NCBI RefSeq assembly: GCF_000981805.1
Contig: NZ_CP011132.1
Coordinates: 3,348,001-3,412,000 of the forward strand
Length of the DNA: 64,000 nt
Reading direction: 5' to 3'
From: Citrobacter amalonaticus Y19
Lineage (GTDB): Bacteria > Pseudomonadota > Gammaproteobacteria > Enterobacterales > Enterobacteriaceae
Shown here: one piece after another, positions 1 through 8,305 of the stretch
Layout of the letters: the number at the start of each line of letters is the position of its first letter
Position numbering within the stretch: position 1 is the first letter of the stretch
Notes under the pieces: model-generated
Database searches by the model: none
The model's input: the letters and a program-made list of their open reading frames with translations, nothing else
Told to the model about the DNA's origin: nothing
Position numbers and translations under genes: made by a program

Positions 1-1124
1 GTATCATGCAGTACCAGGTAATCTCCCGGTGCCACCACCGGCAGCGCGCGGGTCTCCACCTTGCCGCCCTCCTGTTGGGTAAAGACGTCGCCCGATTCAC
101 ACAGCGGTCCTGCGACGACCGTGTCAACCTGCGGTGCATTTTCCAGTGAGCGACCATCCGCCGCCAGCGCGGTAATATGGTGATAACTGCCGTACATCGC
201 CGGGCGCATCAGATCGTTAAAACCCGCATCCACCAGCACGAAATGGCGACTGCCCATCTGCTTCACGCTGCGAACCTGGGTGACCAGCACGCCTGACTGA
301 GCAACGAGAAAACGTCCAGGCTCAATTTCCAGCTTCACATGATGCCCCAGATGACGGGCGATCTGCTCGCGCGCGGCGTTCCACAGGCCAAAATAATGCC
401 GGGTGTCCACCGCCTCTTCGTCATCGTGATAAGGAATCGACAGGCCGCCACCAGCGGAGATCGCCTCCAGATCCTGACCAAAATCAACCACCTGACTCAC
501 CATCGCGCCGCACACCTGCTCCAGATGGCCATAGTCAACGCCTGAACCAATGTGCATGTGAATACCGACAAGCTTCAGTTGATGACGCTGCATCACCGCC
601 AGCGCCTGCGGCAAATCGGTATGCCAGATGCCGTGTTTACTGTTTTCGCCGCCGGTATTGGTTTTCTGGCTGTGACCATGACCAAAGCCCGGATTAACGC
701 GCAGCCAGACGCGATGGCCCGGCGAGACGTGCCCAAGCTGATCGAGCATATCGACAGAACCGGCGTTGACCGGAATGCGCAATTCGCTGACGCGGGCCAG
801 CGTAGCGCTATCAATCACATCGGCGGTAAAAACGATGTCATCCGGATGCGTTTGCGGATCGTATCCCGCCGCCAGCGCACGCTCGATTTCGCCTAATGAC
901 ACGGAGTCCACTTTAACGCCCTGCTCACGCATTAAACGCAAAATATGAATATTGGAGCAGGCCTTCTGCGCGAAGCGCACCACATCAAACTGCTGTAACG
1001 CCGCAATCTGGCGACGAACGATCTGTGCGTCGTAAACCCAGACCGGACAGCCAAATTCAGCCGGCAACCTGAGCAGGTTTTCCGCGGTGAGATCGGTATC
1101 GGTGCAATACAGTGAATGAGGCAT
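1..1124 (-). CDS. lysA: Diaminopimelate decarboxylase, 3' end outside window
   Basis: Last step of lysine synthesis: PLP-dependent decarboxylation of meso-diaminopimelate to L-lysine in the cytoplasm. About 374 residues are visible of the roughly 420 usual for the family; the C-terminus lies beyond base 1. The protein begins MPHSLYCTDTDLTAENLLR. The PLP-lysine segment FAQKACSNIHIL, the HMHIGSG motif and the EPGRFLV segment can all be read, with no frameshift. A GGAG ribosome site sits 6 bases before the ATG. It is divergent from lysR, its known activator, across a 117-base gap, as in E. coli. Confidence 0.97.
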   Translation of the reverse strand, partial: MPHSLYCTDTDLTAENLLRLPAEFGCPVWVYDAQIVRRQIAALQQFDVVRFAQKACSNIHILRLMREQGVKVDSVSLGEIERALAAGYDPQTHPDDIVFTADVIDSATLARVSELRIPVNAGSVDMLDQLGHVSPGHRVWLRVNPGFGHGHSQKTNTGGENSKHGIWHTDLPQALAVMQRHQLKLVGIHMHIGSGVDYGHLEQVCGAMVSQVVDFGQDLEAISAGGGLSIPYHDDEEAVDTRHYFGLWNAAREQIARHLGHHVKLEIEPGRFLVAQSGVLVTQVRSVKQMGSRHFVLVDAGFNDLMRPAMYGSYHHITALAADGRSLENAPQVDTVVAGPLCESGDVFTQQEGGKVETRALPVVAPGDYLVLHD

Positions 1125-1175
1125 AACGGGCTCCGGACATGACGTTTTTTATCATTACGCCACAGTGCGAAGAGA

Positions 1176-1194
1176 ATAAAAAATATCGTTTTAT
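1176..1194. promoter_or_regulatory. Candidate LysR binding site between lysA and lysR
   Basis: An inverted repeat ATAAAA-N7-TTTTAT lies centrally in the lysA/lysR divergent region. LysR-type proteins bind interrupted AT-rich dyads, and E. coli LysR acts in this same interval on lysA and on itself. The dyad is seen; the assignment is inferred. Confidence 0.45.
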
Positions 1195-1241
1195 ATCGAC
1201 TCTATGCAAAAATGATATGGATTGAATCAAACGAGGTGACT

Positions 1242-2177
1242 ATGGCTGCCGTTAACTTACGTCATATTGAAATTTTTCATGCGGTCATGACCGCCGGAAA
1301 CCTGACCGAAGCCGCGCGGTTGCTGCATACGTCACAGCCCACCGTCAGTCGCGAACTGGCACGCTTTGAAAAAGTGCTGGGATTAACGCTGTTTGAACGC
1401 ACGCGCGGCCGCCTGCATCCGACAGTTCAGGGGTTACGTCTGTTTGAAGAGGTTCAGCGATCCTGGTACGGGTTGGACAGGATTGTCAGCGCGGCGGAAA
1501 GCCTGCGGGAGTTTCGTCAGGGGGAGTTGTCGATTGTCTGTCTGCCGGTCTTTTCGCAGTCGCTGCTGCCTGCATTGATTCAGCCGTTTCTCGCCCGCTA
1601 TCCTGACGTCAGCCTGAACATCGTGCCGCAGGAATCACCGCTGCTTGAAGAGTGGCTTTCCGCTCAGCGTCACGATCTGGGGTTGACGGAAACACTGCAC
1701 ACGCCAGCGGGCACCGAACGTACAGAACTCTTCTCGCTCGATGAAGTCTGCGTGCTGCCGTCTGGGCATCCGCTGGCGGAAAAGCCGGTATTAACGCCGC
1801 AGGATTTTCAGGGGGAGAACTACATCAGCCTGTCGCGCACGGACAGTTACCGGAAGCTGCTGGACACGCTGTTTAATGAGCACGACGTTAAGCGGCGAAT
1901 GGTCGTGGAGACCCACAGCGCGGCGTCAGTGTGCGCGATGGTACGCGCCGGCGTCGGTCTTTCCGTCGTGAACCCGTTTACCGCGCTGGATTATGCGGCG
2001 AGCGGCGTGGTGGTGCGCCGATTCAGTATTTCCGTGCCGTTTACCGTAAGCCTGGTTCGTCCCATCCACCGACCTGCTTCCGCACTGGTCGAGGCCTTCA
2101 GCCATCATCTGCAAACCCGCCATCACCTCCTGGTGACGGCGCTGGAGCAGATCCTCGGGCCGGTTACGACAACATAA
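1242..2177 (+). CDS. lysR: LysR, transcriptional activator of lysA
   Basis: Founding member of the LysR-type regulators; it activates lysA in response to diaminopimelate and represses itself. The 311-residue protein has the N-terminal winged helix (SLTEAA-type region, TSQPTVSRELARFEK at about residues 30-45) and the periplasmic-binding-protein-like effector domain. I chose the ATG giving MAAVNLRHIEIFHAV, which matches the E. coli start and has GAGGTG just upstream; an in-frame ATG 30 bases earlier lacks support. Its 3' end overlaps the 3' end of ygeA on the other strand by 14 bases. Confidence 0.97.
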   Translation: MAAVNLRHIEIFHAVMTAGNLTEAARLLHTSQPTVSRELARFEKVLGLTLFERTRGRLHPTVQGLRLFEEVQRSWYGLDRIVSAAESLREFRQGELSIVCLPVFSQSLLPALIQPFLARYPDVSLNIVPQESPLLEEWLSAQRHDLGLTETLHTPAGTERTELFSLDEVCVLPSGHPLAEKPVLTPQDFQGENYISLSRTDSYRKLLDTLFNEHDVKRRMVVETHSAASVCAMVRAGVGLSVVNPFTALDYAASGVVVRRFSISVPFTVSLVRPIHRPASALVEAFSHHLQTRHHLLVTALEQILGPVTTT

Positions 2178-2856
2178 ATGTCACGGCGTCTGCGGCATGG
2201 ATAGCGGCGGTGTCGAACACCGGAATCGGGCTACGCTCTACCGGTACCAACAGGCCAATCTCCGTGCAGCCAAAAATGACGCCCTCTGCGCCTTGCGCCG
2301 CCAGGCTGTCAATCACCTCGACATAGTACTGACGTGAGGTCTCGGTAAAGTGTCCGAGGCAAAGCTCATCAAAGATTATCTGGTTGATCTTCGCCCGCGC
2401 ATCCGCATCGGGTATCAGGCTCTCAATGGCAAACTGCTGTTCCAGGCGACCGCGATAAAAATCCTGCTCCATGGTATAACGCGTTCCCAGCAGCGCAACC
2501 CGGCGCATTCCCTGTGCGGAAATGACGCGACCGGTCGCATCGGCAATATGCAGAAAAGGCAGCGAGCATCGCGATTCAATGGCCTGCGCCACTTTGTGCA
2601 TCGTGTTGGTACATAAGACGATCCCTTCCGCCCCCGCCTGCTGTAGCCCAATCGCGGCTTGCGCGAGTATGTCCCCGGCTTTGTCCCACTCGCCGCGGCT
2701 CTGACACGTTTCGATCTCATGGAAGTCAACGCTGTGCAACAGCAGGCTCGCAGAATGAAGTCCGCCCAGCTGCTGTTTGATCCCTTCGTTAATTAACCGG
2801 TAGTACGGGATCGTCGATTCCCAACTCATCCCGCCTAACAAGCCGATCGTCTTCAT
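2164..2856 (-). CDS. ygeA: YgeA, broad-specificity amino-acid racemase
   Basis: Cofactor-independent Asp/Glu racemase family, 230 residues as in E. coli YgeA, which racemises several amino acids such as homoserine and methionine. Both catalytic cysteine motifs are present (LCTNTMHK and GCTEIGLL), so the two-base mechanism is intact. The start was placed at MKTIGLLGGMSWEST because AGGAGCAGGTA precedes it at good spacing; upstream codons in the frame lack homology. In E. coli araE follows; here the next gene is kdgF. Confidence 0.95.
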   Translation of the reverse strand: MKTIGLLGGMSWESTIPYYRLINEGIKQQLGGLHSASLLLHSVDFHEIETCQSRGEWDKAGDILAQAAIGLQQAGAEGIVLCTNTMHKVAQAIESRCSLPFLHIADATGRVISAQGMRRVALLGTRYTMEQDFYRGRLEQQFAIESLIPDADARAKINQIIFDELCLGHFTETSRQYYVEVIDSLAAQGAEGVIFGCTEIGLLVPVERSPIPVFDTAAIHAADAVTFMLS

Positions 2857-2961
2857 TACCTGCTCCTTCATCAGTGATTTACAGCAGTGAAGCAAACTTG
2901 TGATCAAGTTTCCAGTTCATTCGCTCTGCCATTTTCTTTGTCACGCGCCTGAGTTAGCTTG

Positions 2962-2980
2962 AATGAAACATTGTTTCAAA
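2962..2980. promoter_or_regulatory. KdgR operator upstream of kdgF
   Basis: AATGAAACATTGTTTCAAA contains the perfect dyad TGAAAC-ATT-GTTTCA, matching the known consensus of KdgR, the IclR-family repressor of pectin and uronate genes (AATRAAAYRNYRTTTYATT). It lies 14 bases before the kdgF start codon, a position fit for blocking transcription. KdgR itself is not in the window. Confidence 0.85.
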
Positions 2981-2994
2981 CAATAGGATCCCGC

Positions 2995-3321
2995 ATGTTT
3001 GTTTTCCATAACGAGACGACGCTTGAAGATCTGGGCAATGGCGTCACCCGCCGCATCCTCGCGCATAACGGCAAAATGATGGCTGTCGAGGTTAATTTCG
3101 AACAAGGGGCGATTGGCCCGCTGCATCACCATCCGCATGAGCAACTGACCTACGTGTTATCCGGTGAATTTGAATTTACCATCGGTGACGAAAAGCAGGT
3201 GGTACGCGCAGGGGATACATTATATAAACAGCCGAATATTATTCACGGCTGCGTCTGCCTGAAGCCGGGAACCCTGCTGGATACCTTTACGCCGGTTCGC
3301 GACGATTTTCTCAACGCCTGA
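2995..3321 (+). CDS. kdgF: KdgF, cupin-fold unsaturated uronate linearising enzyme
   Basis: A single cupin domain of 108 residues. KdgF proteins convert cyclic 4,5-unsaturated galacturonate/mannuronate monomers, released by lyases, to the linear keto form that feeds KduI and KduD. Metal-ligand motifs are visible: LHHHPHEQLTYVL (the HxH...E cluster) and later IIHG. The ATG giving MFVFHNETTLEDLG was chosen: AGGA precedes it, whereas the upstream TTG would place the KdgR operator inside the gene. The convergent kduD and kduI handle the next steps. In E. coli the araE arabinose importer stands here. Confidence 0.88.
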   Translation: MFVFHNETTLEDLGNGVTRRILAHNGKMMAVEVNFEQGAIGPLHHHPHEQLTYVLSGEFEFTIGDEKQVVRAGDTLYKQPNIIHGCVCLKPGTLLDTFTPVRDDFLNA

Positions 3322-3333
3322 TTCCATCAATAA

Positions 3334-3359
3334 AAAACCCTGCGCGAAGGCAGGGTTTT
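3334..3359. terminator. Bidirectional terminator between kdgF and kduD
   Basis: AAAACCCTGC - GCGAAG - GCAGGGTTTT: a perfect 10-bp stem with A and T tracts on either side, so it can stop transcription of both convergent genes. Confidence 0.9.
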
Positions 3360-3378
3360 CTCAACCAGCAGCAACGAA

Positions 3379-4140
3379 TTAACGCGCCAGCCAGCCACCG
3401 TCAACAGCCACGGTGTAGCCGTTGATGTAATCCGATGCGCTGGATGCCAGGAACACCACCGGCCCCATCAGATCGCTCGGCAGACCCCAACGTCCTGCCG
3501 GGATACGGTCGAGGATTTCAGCGCTACGCTGCTCATCGGCACGCAGTTGCTGAGTGTTGTTGGTCGCCATGTAACCCGGTGCAATCGCGTTGACGTTGAT
3601 CTTGTGCTTCGCCCATTCGTTCGCCATCAGACGGGTCACGCCCATTACGCCACTTTTGGAAGCCGTGTAAGACGGGACGCGGATACCGCCCTGGAAGGAG
3701 AGCATGGAAGCGATGTTGATGATTTTGCCGCCGTTACCCTGCGCGATGAAGTGTTTTGCCGCCGCCTGAGACATAAAGAACACGCTTTTGATGTTCAGGT
3801 TCATCACGTCATCCCAGTCTTTTTCGCTGAAATTGATCGCGTCTTCACGACGGATCAGGCCCGCGTTGTTAACCAGAATATCGATATGACCAAACTCAGC
3901 AACCGCGCGCTCCAGCAGCGCCGGGATCCCGTCGATCTGACGCAGGTCAGCCGTCAGGCTCAAAAAGCGACGGCCCAGTGCGGTCACACGCTCGATGGTT
4001 TCGGTCGGTTCAACGATGTTAATCCCGACGATATCGCAGCCCGCTTCCGCCAGACCGAGCGCCATGCCCTGGCCCAGACCGGTGTCACAACCGGTCACGA
4101 CAGCGACTTTACCTTCGAGAGAGAATGCATTCAAAATCAT
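3379..4140 (-). CDS. kduD: KduD, 2-deoxy-D-gluconate 3-dehydrogenase (2-dehydro-3-deoxygluconate 5-dehydrogenase)
   Basis: Short-chain dehydrogenase of 253 residues, same length as E. coli KduD. It reduces 2,5-diketo-3-deoxygluconate to 2-keto-3-deoxygluconate with NADH in uronate breakdown. The Rossmann motif TGCDTGLGQG is near residue 16, NNAG near 90, the catalytic Ser in the INIASMLS segment near 143, and YTASK near 156. It lies 55 bases downstream of kduI on the same strand, so kduI-kduD is likely one transcript under the KdgR and CRP-like sites upstream of kduI. Confidence 0.97.
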   Translation of the reverse strand: MILNAFSLEGKVAVVTGCDTGLGQGMALGLAEAGCDIVGINIVEPTETIERVTALGRRFLSLTADLRQIDGIPALLERAVAEFGHIDILVNNAGLIRREDAINFSEKDWDDVMNLNIKSVFFMSQAAAKHFIAQGNGGKIINIASMLSFQGGIRVPSYTASKSGVMGVTRLMANEWAKHKINVNAIAPGYMATNNTQQLRADEQRSAEILDRIPAGRWGLPSDLMGPVVFLASSASDYINGYTVAVDGGWLAR

Positions 4141-4195
4141 TGTAAATCCTTAGTTTTTCATACCTGTCACGGACAGGCGTTATGAGCGCCCGCGA

Positions 4196-5032
4196 CTAGC
4201 GCAGATCTTTCACCGCAACGTGGTCCATGTCATCAAAGACCTGGTTTTCACCCACCATGCCCCAGATGAAGGTATAGGCTTTGGTGCCCACCCCGGAGTG
4301 GATCGACCAGCTTGGCGAAATGACCGCCTGTTCATTGTGCATCACGATATGACGCGTTTCCTGAGGCTGCCCCATCATATGGAAGACGCAGGTGTCTTCT
4401 TCCATGTTGAAATAGAAGTACACTTCCATGCGGCGTTCATGGGTATGGCACGGCATGGTGTTCCACAGGTTGCCCGGTGCCAGTTCAGTCAGGCCCATAC
4501 TCAGTTGGCAGGTTTCCAGCACATCCGGCACGAAATATTTATTGATCGTACGGCGGTTGCTGGTGAGATTGTCACCTAACGTCACAGGCGCAACATCGGC
4601 AGGCGTCACTTTTTTGGTTGGGTAGGTGGTATGAGCCGGCGCACAGTTGTAGTAGAACTTGGCTGGCGTCGCGCTATCCACGCTGGCGAAGACCACTTCT
4701 TTTGCCCCTTTGCCAACATACAGCGCATCGCGGTGGCCGATTTCATAGCACTGACCGTCGACGGTGATGGTGCCCGCGCCGCCGATGTTGATCACACCCA
4801 GTTCGCGACGTTCGAGGAAATAGGTTACGCCAAGCTGCTTACCGACTTCACCGCCGACGGAGACCGTTTTCGCCACCGGCATAATGCCGCCGACGATAAT
4901 GCGGTCAATGTGGCTGTAAACCATCGTGTATTCGTCAGCCACGAACACTTTCTCAACCAAAAACTCCTTGCGTAGCCCCTGGGTATCCAGTGTTTTGGCG
5001 TGCGCGCTGTGAATACTTTGTCTTACGTCCAC
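4196..5032 (-). CDS. kduI: KduI, 5-keto-4-deoxyuronate isomerase
   Basis: Zinc-dependent cupin isomerase of 278 residues, the family's normal length. It interconverts 5-keto-4-deoxyuronate and 2,5-diketo-3-deoxygluconate, the step between KdgF and KduD. The zinc site is visible as CHTHERRMEVYFYF (about residues 195-208) plus a later conserved His. The start MDVRQSIHSAHAKTLD follows GGAGGT at ideal spacing. The intact KdgF-KduI-KduD trio implies use of pectin, alginate-like or glycosaminoglycan-derived unsaturated uronates, though no lyase is in the window. Confidence 0.97.
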   Translation of the reverse strand: MDVRQSIHSAHAKTLDTQGLRKEFLVEKVFVADEYTMVYSHIDRIIVGGIMPVAKTVSVGGEVGKQLGVTYFLERRELGVINIGGAGTITVDGQCYEIGHRDALYVGKGAKEVVFASVDSATPAKFYYNCAPAHTTYPTKKVTPADVAPVTLGDNLTSNRRTINKYFVPDVLETCQLSMGLTELAPGNLWNTMPCHTHERRMEVYFYFNMEEDTCVFHMMGQPQETRHIVMHNEQAVISPSWSIHSGVGTKAYTFIWGMVGENQVFDDMDHVAVKDLR

Positions 5033-5074
5033 ATTTACCTCCAGTGATGTACTGAGCGGGAATCCCTCAACGGA

Positions 5075-5093
5075 GAGCGAAACGCTGTTCCGT
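5075..5093. promoter_or_regulatory. Possible second, weaker KdgR site upstream of kduI
   Basis: GAAAC-GCT-GTTCC lies 43-61 bases before the kduI start codon. It resembles the KdgR dyad but has one arm mismatch (GTTCC for GTTTC). Confidence 0.4.
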
Positions 5094-5143
5094 TTTACGT
5101 TATGCGCCCATGATAGTCTTCCGGGGATCCGTTTTCAATTGCA

Positions 5144-5162
5144 AATAAAACGTCGTTTCACT
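5144..5162. promoter_or_regulatory. KdgR operator upstream of kduI
   Basis: AATAAAACGTCGTTTCACT fits the KdgR consensus closely (AAAAC-GTC-GTTTC core). It lies about 110 bases before kduI and matches the operator type found before kdgF, so both transcription units are predicted to share KdgR repression. Confidence 0.8.
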
Positions 5163-5183
5163 TTTTCTGCATCTTATTATCAA

Positions 5184-5205
5184 AAGTGTAATTCCGATCA
5201 CGATC
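5184..5205. promoter_or_regulatory. CRP-like site upstream of kduI
   Basis: AAGTGTAATTCCGATCACGATC: half-sites TGTAA and TCACG with 6-base spacing match the TGTGA-N6-TCACA consensus at 8 of 10 positions. It lies just upstream of the KdgR operator, a usual layout for uronate promoters activated by CRP. Confidence 0.6.
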
Positions 5206-5359
5206 GATTCATTCCGTGATTAAGTGCAGGGGGAAAATCGTATAGTAAAACAAGGAAATAGGACTTACGCCTGAATCTGCGGCACCACGGTTACCGGACA
5301 AACCGCTGTAAGTTCATTCGCTTAGTTCATCTGTCTGGCGCTAAAAACGGAAGGAATGT

Positions 5360-5402
5360 AAAACAAAACACAGTCATGCCGCCACGATGCATCGCGCGGC
5401 AT
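5360..5402 (-). terminator. Possible terminator downstream of yqeF
   Basis: On the minus strand a stem ATGCCGC/GCGGCAT encloses a second palindrome CGATGCATCG and is followed by a T-rich stretch (TGTGTTTTGTTTT). It lies about 40 bases after the yqeF stop. The remaining bases between this and kduI hold only the regulatory sites listed. Confidence 0.5.
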
Positions 5403-5440
5403 AACAGGGATGGATGTAGAGGGAGGAGAAAAAAGAAGCG

Positions 5441-6619
5441 TTAATCGCGCTCGATGGCTAATGCCACGCCTTGCCCACCGCCAATGCACAGCGTCGCCAG
5501 ACCTTTGCGGGCATTGCGTTTGACCATTTCGTGCACCAGTGAAACCAGAATACGACAACCGGAAGCGCCAATCGGGTGTCCAAGGGCGATCGCCCCGCCG
5601 TTGACGTTCACCCGGCGCTCGTCCCACTCCAGCATTTTGCCCACGGAAAGCGCCTGGGCGGCAAACGCCTCGTTCGCTTCAATGAGATCCACATCGGCCA
5701 GTTGCCAGCCGACCCGTTCCAGACAGCGGCGAGTGGCATAGACGGGGGCGATCCCCATTAGCGCGGGATCCACGCCGACGCTCGCAAAAGCGCGAATGCG
5801 CGCCAGCACAGGCAAATTCAGCTCCTGCGCTTTGGACTCGCTCATCATCATCACCGCCGCCGCGCCATCATTAATCGAGGAAGCATTACCCGCAGTCACC
5901 GACCCTGACAGTTCGAAGGCGGGATCCAGCCGCGCCAGACCTTCTGCGCTGGCATCAGTTCGCGGCTGCTCGTCGGTGTCAATGATCACGGTTTGCCCAT
6001 TGCGCTGAGTTGCAACCGGGACAATCTCCGCTTTAAAACGACCGGCATCAATGGCCGCACGCGCCTTTTGCTGCGAACTGAGGGCATAGGCATCCTGCAA
6101 TTCCCGGCTGATGCCATATTCACGGGCCAGATTCTCGGCGGTCACGCCCATATGGTAATCATTGAAGGCATCCCACAGGCCGTCATGCACCAGGCTGTCA
6201 ACGAGCTGGCTGTTGCCCAACTGCGCGCCGGTTCGGCTGTCGGTGAGGACATGCGGCGCGCGGCTCATGTTCTCTTGCCCACCGGCAATCACAATGTCCG
6301 CTTCGCCGCACTGGATCGCCTGCGTGGCGAGATGCAGCGCTTTCAGCCCGGAGCCACAAACGTCGTTGATGGTGATAGCAGAAACGGTGTTCGGTAATCC
6401 CCCTTTGATTGCTGACTGACGCGCCGGGTTTTGCCCCGCCCCCGCCGTCAGCACCTGCCCGAGGATCACTTCATCAACGGCATGCGCATTCACGCCGCTG
6501 CCTTCAATCAACGCTTTGACCACCATACTGCCCAGCTCAACGGCAGAATGACGCGCCAGCGTCCCCTGAAAACAACCAATAGGCGTACGCAACGCCCCGA
6601 CGATTACCACCTCTTTCAT
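5441..6619 (-). CDS. yqeF: YqeF, acetyl-CoA acetyltransferase (thiolase)
   Basis: Thiolase of 392 residues, matching E. coli YqeF along its whole length. Thiolases of this type condense two acetyl-CoA to acetoacetyl-CoA or run in reverse. The active-site Cys segment NDVCGSGLKALH is near residue 88, the GHPIGASG motif near 347 and the second Cys in the CIGGGQG segment near 377. The ATG at MKEVVIVGALRTPIG was chosen as in E. coli; an upstream ATG adds eight unrelated residues. The physiological role of YqeF is not firmly settled. Confidence 0.95.
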   Translation of the reverse strand: MKEVVIVGALRTPIGCFQGTLARHSAVELGSMVVKALIEGSGVNAHAVDEVILGQVLTAGAGQNPARQSAIKGGLPNTVSAITINDVCGSGLKALHLATQAIQCGEADIVIAGGQENMSRAPHVLTDSRTGAQLGNSQLVDSLVHDGLWDAFNDYHMGVTAENLAREYGISRELQDAYALSSQQKARAAIDAGRFKAEIVPVATQRNGQTVIIDTDEQPRTDASAEGLARLDPAFELSGSVTAGNASSINDGAAAVMMMSESKAQELNLPVLARIRAFASVGVDPALMGIAPVYATRRCLERVGWQLADVDLIEANEAFAAQALSVGKMLEWDERRVNVNGGAIALGHPIGASGCRILVSLVHEMVKRNARKGLATLCIGGGQGVALAIERD

Positions 6620-6730
6620 TACGACCTCAGCGCAAAATAACACCGCAATAGTAGAGGATTGTTAAAAATAGTTATCTTGATTGTTTAAGAAAAGTGAGTT
6701 TTATCACAAAGGAAATCGTGATAACACCCC

Positions 6731-7606
6731 TCAGTCCGGGACACTACCTTGCTGTAAATGGTATCTCAGCCAGTTCCCCGCCGCGCCGGGGGGTGATTTT
6801 TTGTTCCAGAGCAGATCGATCGCAATGGCTTTAGGCCATCCCGGAACATCCAGTTGCACCAGCGGTTTTTCCGCGGCGAACTCCTCCACCAGCGCACAAG
6901 GCAGCGCGCACCAGCCAAAACCCTGTACTGCCATACTCAACAACAGCAAATAGTTCGGCGCAGACCACACAGGACCACGGGCAAGTTGAGCGCCGTGATC
7001 GATGTAGGTATTGAGGCGCAACTCACGCCAGGTGTGCAACTGATCCCACTGCAGTTTTTTCTCTTTCGCCAGCGGATGGGAAGCGGCGACATAAAGCCCC
7101 ATCCACGTTTGCATCGGCAGACGCGTCGCACCGATATCGGTAGGATAGTGGTCCCTGGCTTCAATCAAACCGACCTGCGCCCGCTCTTTTTGCAACAGAT
7201 CGATGACGTCCACATCCTCGCCAATCAGACATTCAAACTCGGTATACGGAAACTGGCGATCAAACTGCACCATCAGTTCCTCCAGCACATCAGGGTGCAG
7301 GGTGTCGGAGAGTACAAAGGTCAGACGCGCTTCAGTTTCACCGGCCAGTGAAAGCGCCACCTCATCAAGACGTTCGCTGGCCGACAGAATCGCCTGAACA
7401 TAGCCAAGCACTTTCTTTCCTTCTTCTGTCAGCACCGGCTGACGCGAGGAACGATCAAACAACTGAACGCCAAGATCGGCTTCAAGATGGGCGATCGCCG
7501 TGCTGATGGTGGACTGACTTTTGCGCAGTCTGCGCGCCGCGGCCGAGAAGGAACCACAGGAAACGGTCTCGACAAATGCGGTTAAGGCTTCGGGTGAATA
7601 ACGCAT
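6731..7606 (-). CDS. LysR-type regulator divergent from a PACE efflux gene
   Basis: LysR-family protein of 291 residues with an N-terminal winged helix (SFSAAARRLRKSQSTISTAIAH region, residues 18-39) and a substrate-binding-like C-terminal domain. It is transcribed away from the PACE-family gene at 7708 across a 101-base gap, the arrangement known for Acinetobacter AceR, which activates the aceI efflux gene. By analogy it is probably the local regulator of that transporter. The gene pair sits between yqeF and yqeG, which are adjacent in E. coli, so it looks like an insertion. The effector is unknown. Confidence 0.85.
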   Translation of the reverse strand: MRYSPEALTAFVETVSCGSFSAAARRLRKSQSTISTAIAHLEADLGVQLFDRSSRQPVLTEEGKKVLGYVQAILSASERLDEVALSLAGETEARLTFVLSDTLHPDVLEELMVQFDRQFPYTEFECLIGEDVDVIDLLQKERAQVGLIEARDHYPTDIGATRLPMQTWMGLYVAASHPLAKEKKLQWDQLHTWRELRLNTYIDHGAQLARGPVWSAPNYLLLLSMAVQGFGWCALPCALVEEFAAEKPLVQLDVPGWPKAIAIDLLWNKKSPPGAAGNWLRYHLQQGSVPD

Positions 7607-7632
7607 GGACTATCTACTTTATCGATGGATAC

Positions 7633-7645
7633 TATCTTTTAGATA
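7633..7645. promoter_or_regulatory. Candidate LysR-type operator (T-N11-A dyad)
   Basis: TATCTTTTAGATA is a perfect dyad with the T-N11-A spacing typical of LysR-family sites. It lies centrally in the divergent interval between the regulator and the PACE gene. Confidence 0.5.
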
Positions 7646-7707
7646 TCACATAAAACGATAAAATACTGCCTATTCCGTTATCCGGGCGTTTTTGAGAAAG
7701 GTAAGTT

Positions 7708-8163
7708 ATGCAACACAATGCGGTTCAACGTCGTTCGTTACTGGAGCGTGTCTTCCACGCCGTATGTTTTGAAGGGATCGCCACGGCGATCCTGGCACCG
7801 ACCACAGCCTGGTTGATGCAGCGTTCGGTGCTGGAAATGGGCGGACTGACGATCCTGCTGGCGACCACGGCGATGATCTGGAACATTATCTACAACGCGC
7901 TGTTTGACCGTTTCTGGCCTTCACATCTGGTGAAACGAACGGCGAAAGTGCGTGCGTTTCACGCGCTGGGATTTGAAAGCGGGTTTATCGTCATTGGCGT
8001 AAGTATCGTGGCGTACGTGCTGAACGTCAGCCTGATGCAGGCCTTTACGCTGGAGATTGGCTTCTTCCTGTTCTTCCTGCCTTACACCATGTTCTACAAC
8101 TGGGCTTACGACACGTTACGCGTACGCGTTGTGAAGCGTCGCGAACAGCGTGTGACTGCCTGA
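7708..8163 (+). CDS. PACE-family multidrug efflux transporter (AceI-like)
   Basis: A 151-residue inner-membrane protein with four predicted hydrophobic helices arranged as two tandem bacterial-transmembrane-pair repeats, the hallmark of the proteobacterial antimicrobial compound efflux family. The first helix has the conserved membrane Glu (VFHAVCFEGIATAI, Glu22), equivalent to AceI Glu15 used in proton coupling. Family members export chlorhexidine and other biocides or short diamines. A ribosome site AAAGGTAAG precedes the ATG. The substrate of this member cannot be told from sequence. Confidence 0.88.
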   Translation: MQHNAVQRRSLLERVFHAVCFEGIATAILAPTTAWLMQRSVLEMGGLTILLATTAMIWNIIYNALFDRFWPSHLVKRTAKVRAFHALGFESGFIVIGVSIVAYVLNVSLMQAFTLEIGFFLFFLPYTMFYNWAYDTLRVRVVKRREQRVTA

Positions 8164-8177
8164 TAACTCACACATTT

Positions 8178-8200
8178 GCCGGAATCACCAGGGTTCCGGC
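8178..8200. other. Hairpin between the PACE gene and yqeG
   Basis: GCCGGAA-N9-TTCCGGC, a 7-bp perfect stem just after the PACE gene stop. No T tract follows, so it is at best a weak terminator. Confidence 0.35.
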
Positions 8201-8305
8201 AAGGCTCGTTGCCACCCCTTCTCCCGTTCAACCCTCACGCCCACCCGCTCATTTATGGTAAATTGCGCTTCTTTTTGTTTATTTTATAGTTGATACGTTC
8301 AAGAA

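Noticed and set aside
1926..2126. Minus-strand ORF antisense to lysR
   Set aside because: Shadow frame of a conserved gene; no independent support.
2938..2966. TTGTCA-N17 as promoter of kdgF
   Set aside because: The matching -10 hexamer (GAATGA) is too poor.
8263..8290. TTGCGC-N16-TATAGT promoter for yqeG
   Set aside because: It would leave under ten leader bases before the start codon and no room for a ribosome site, so it is not listed as a feature.
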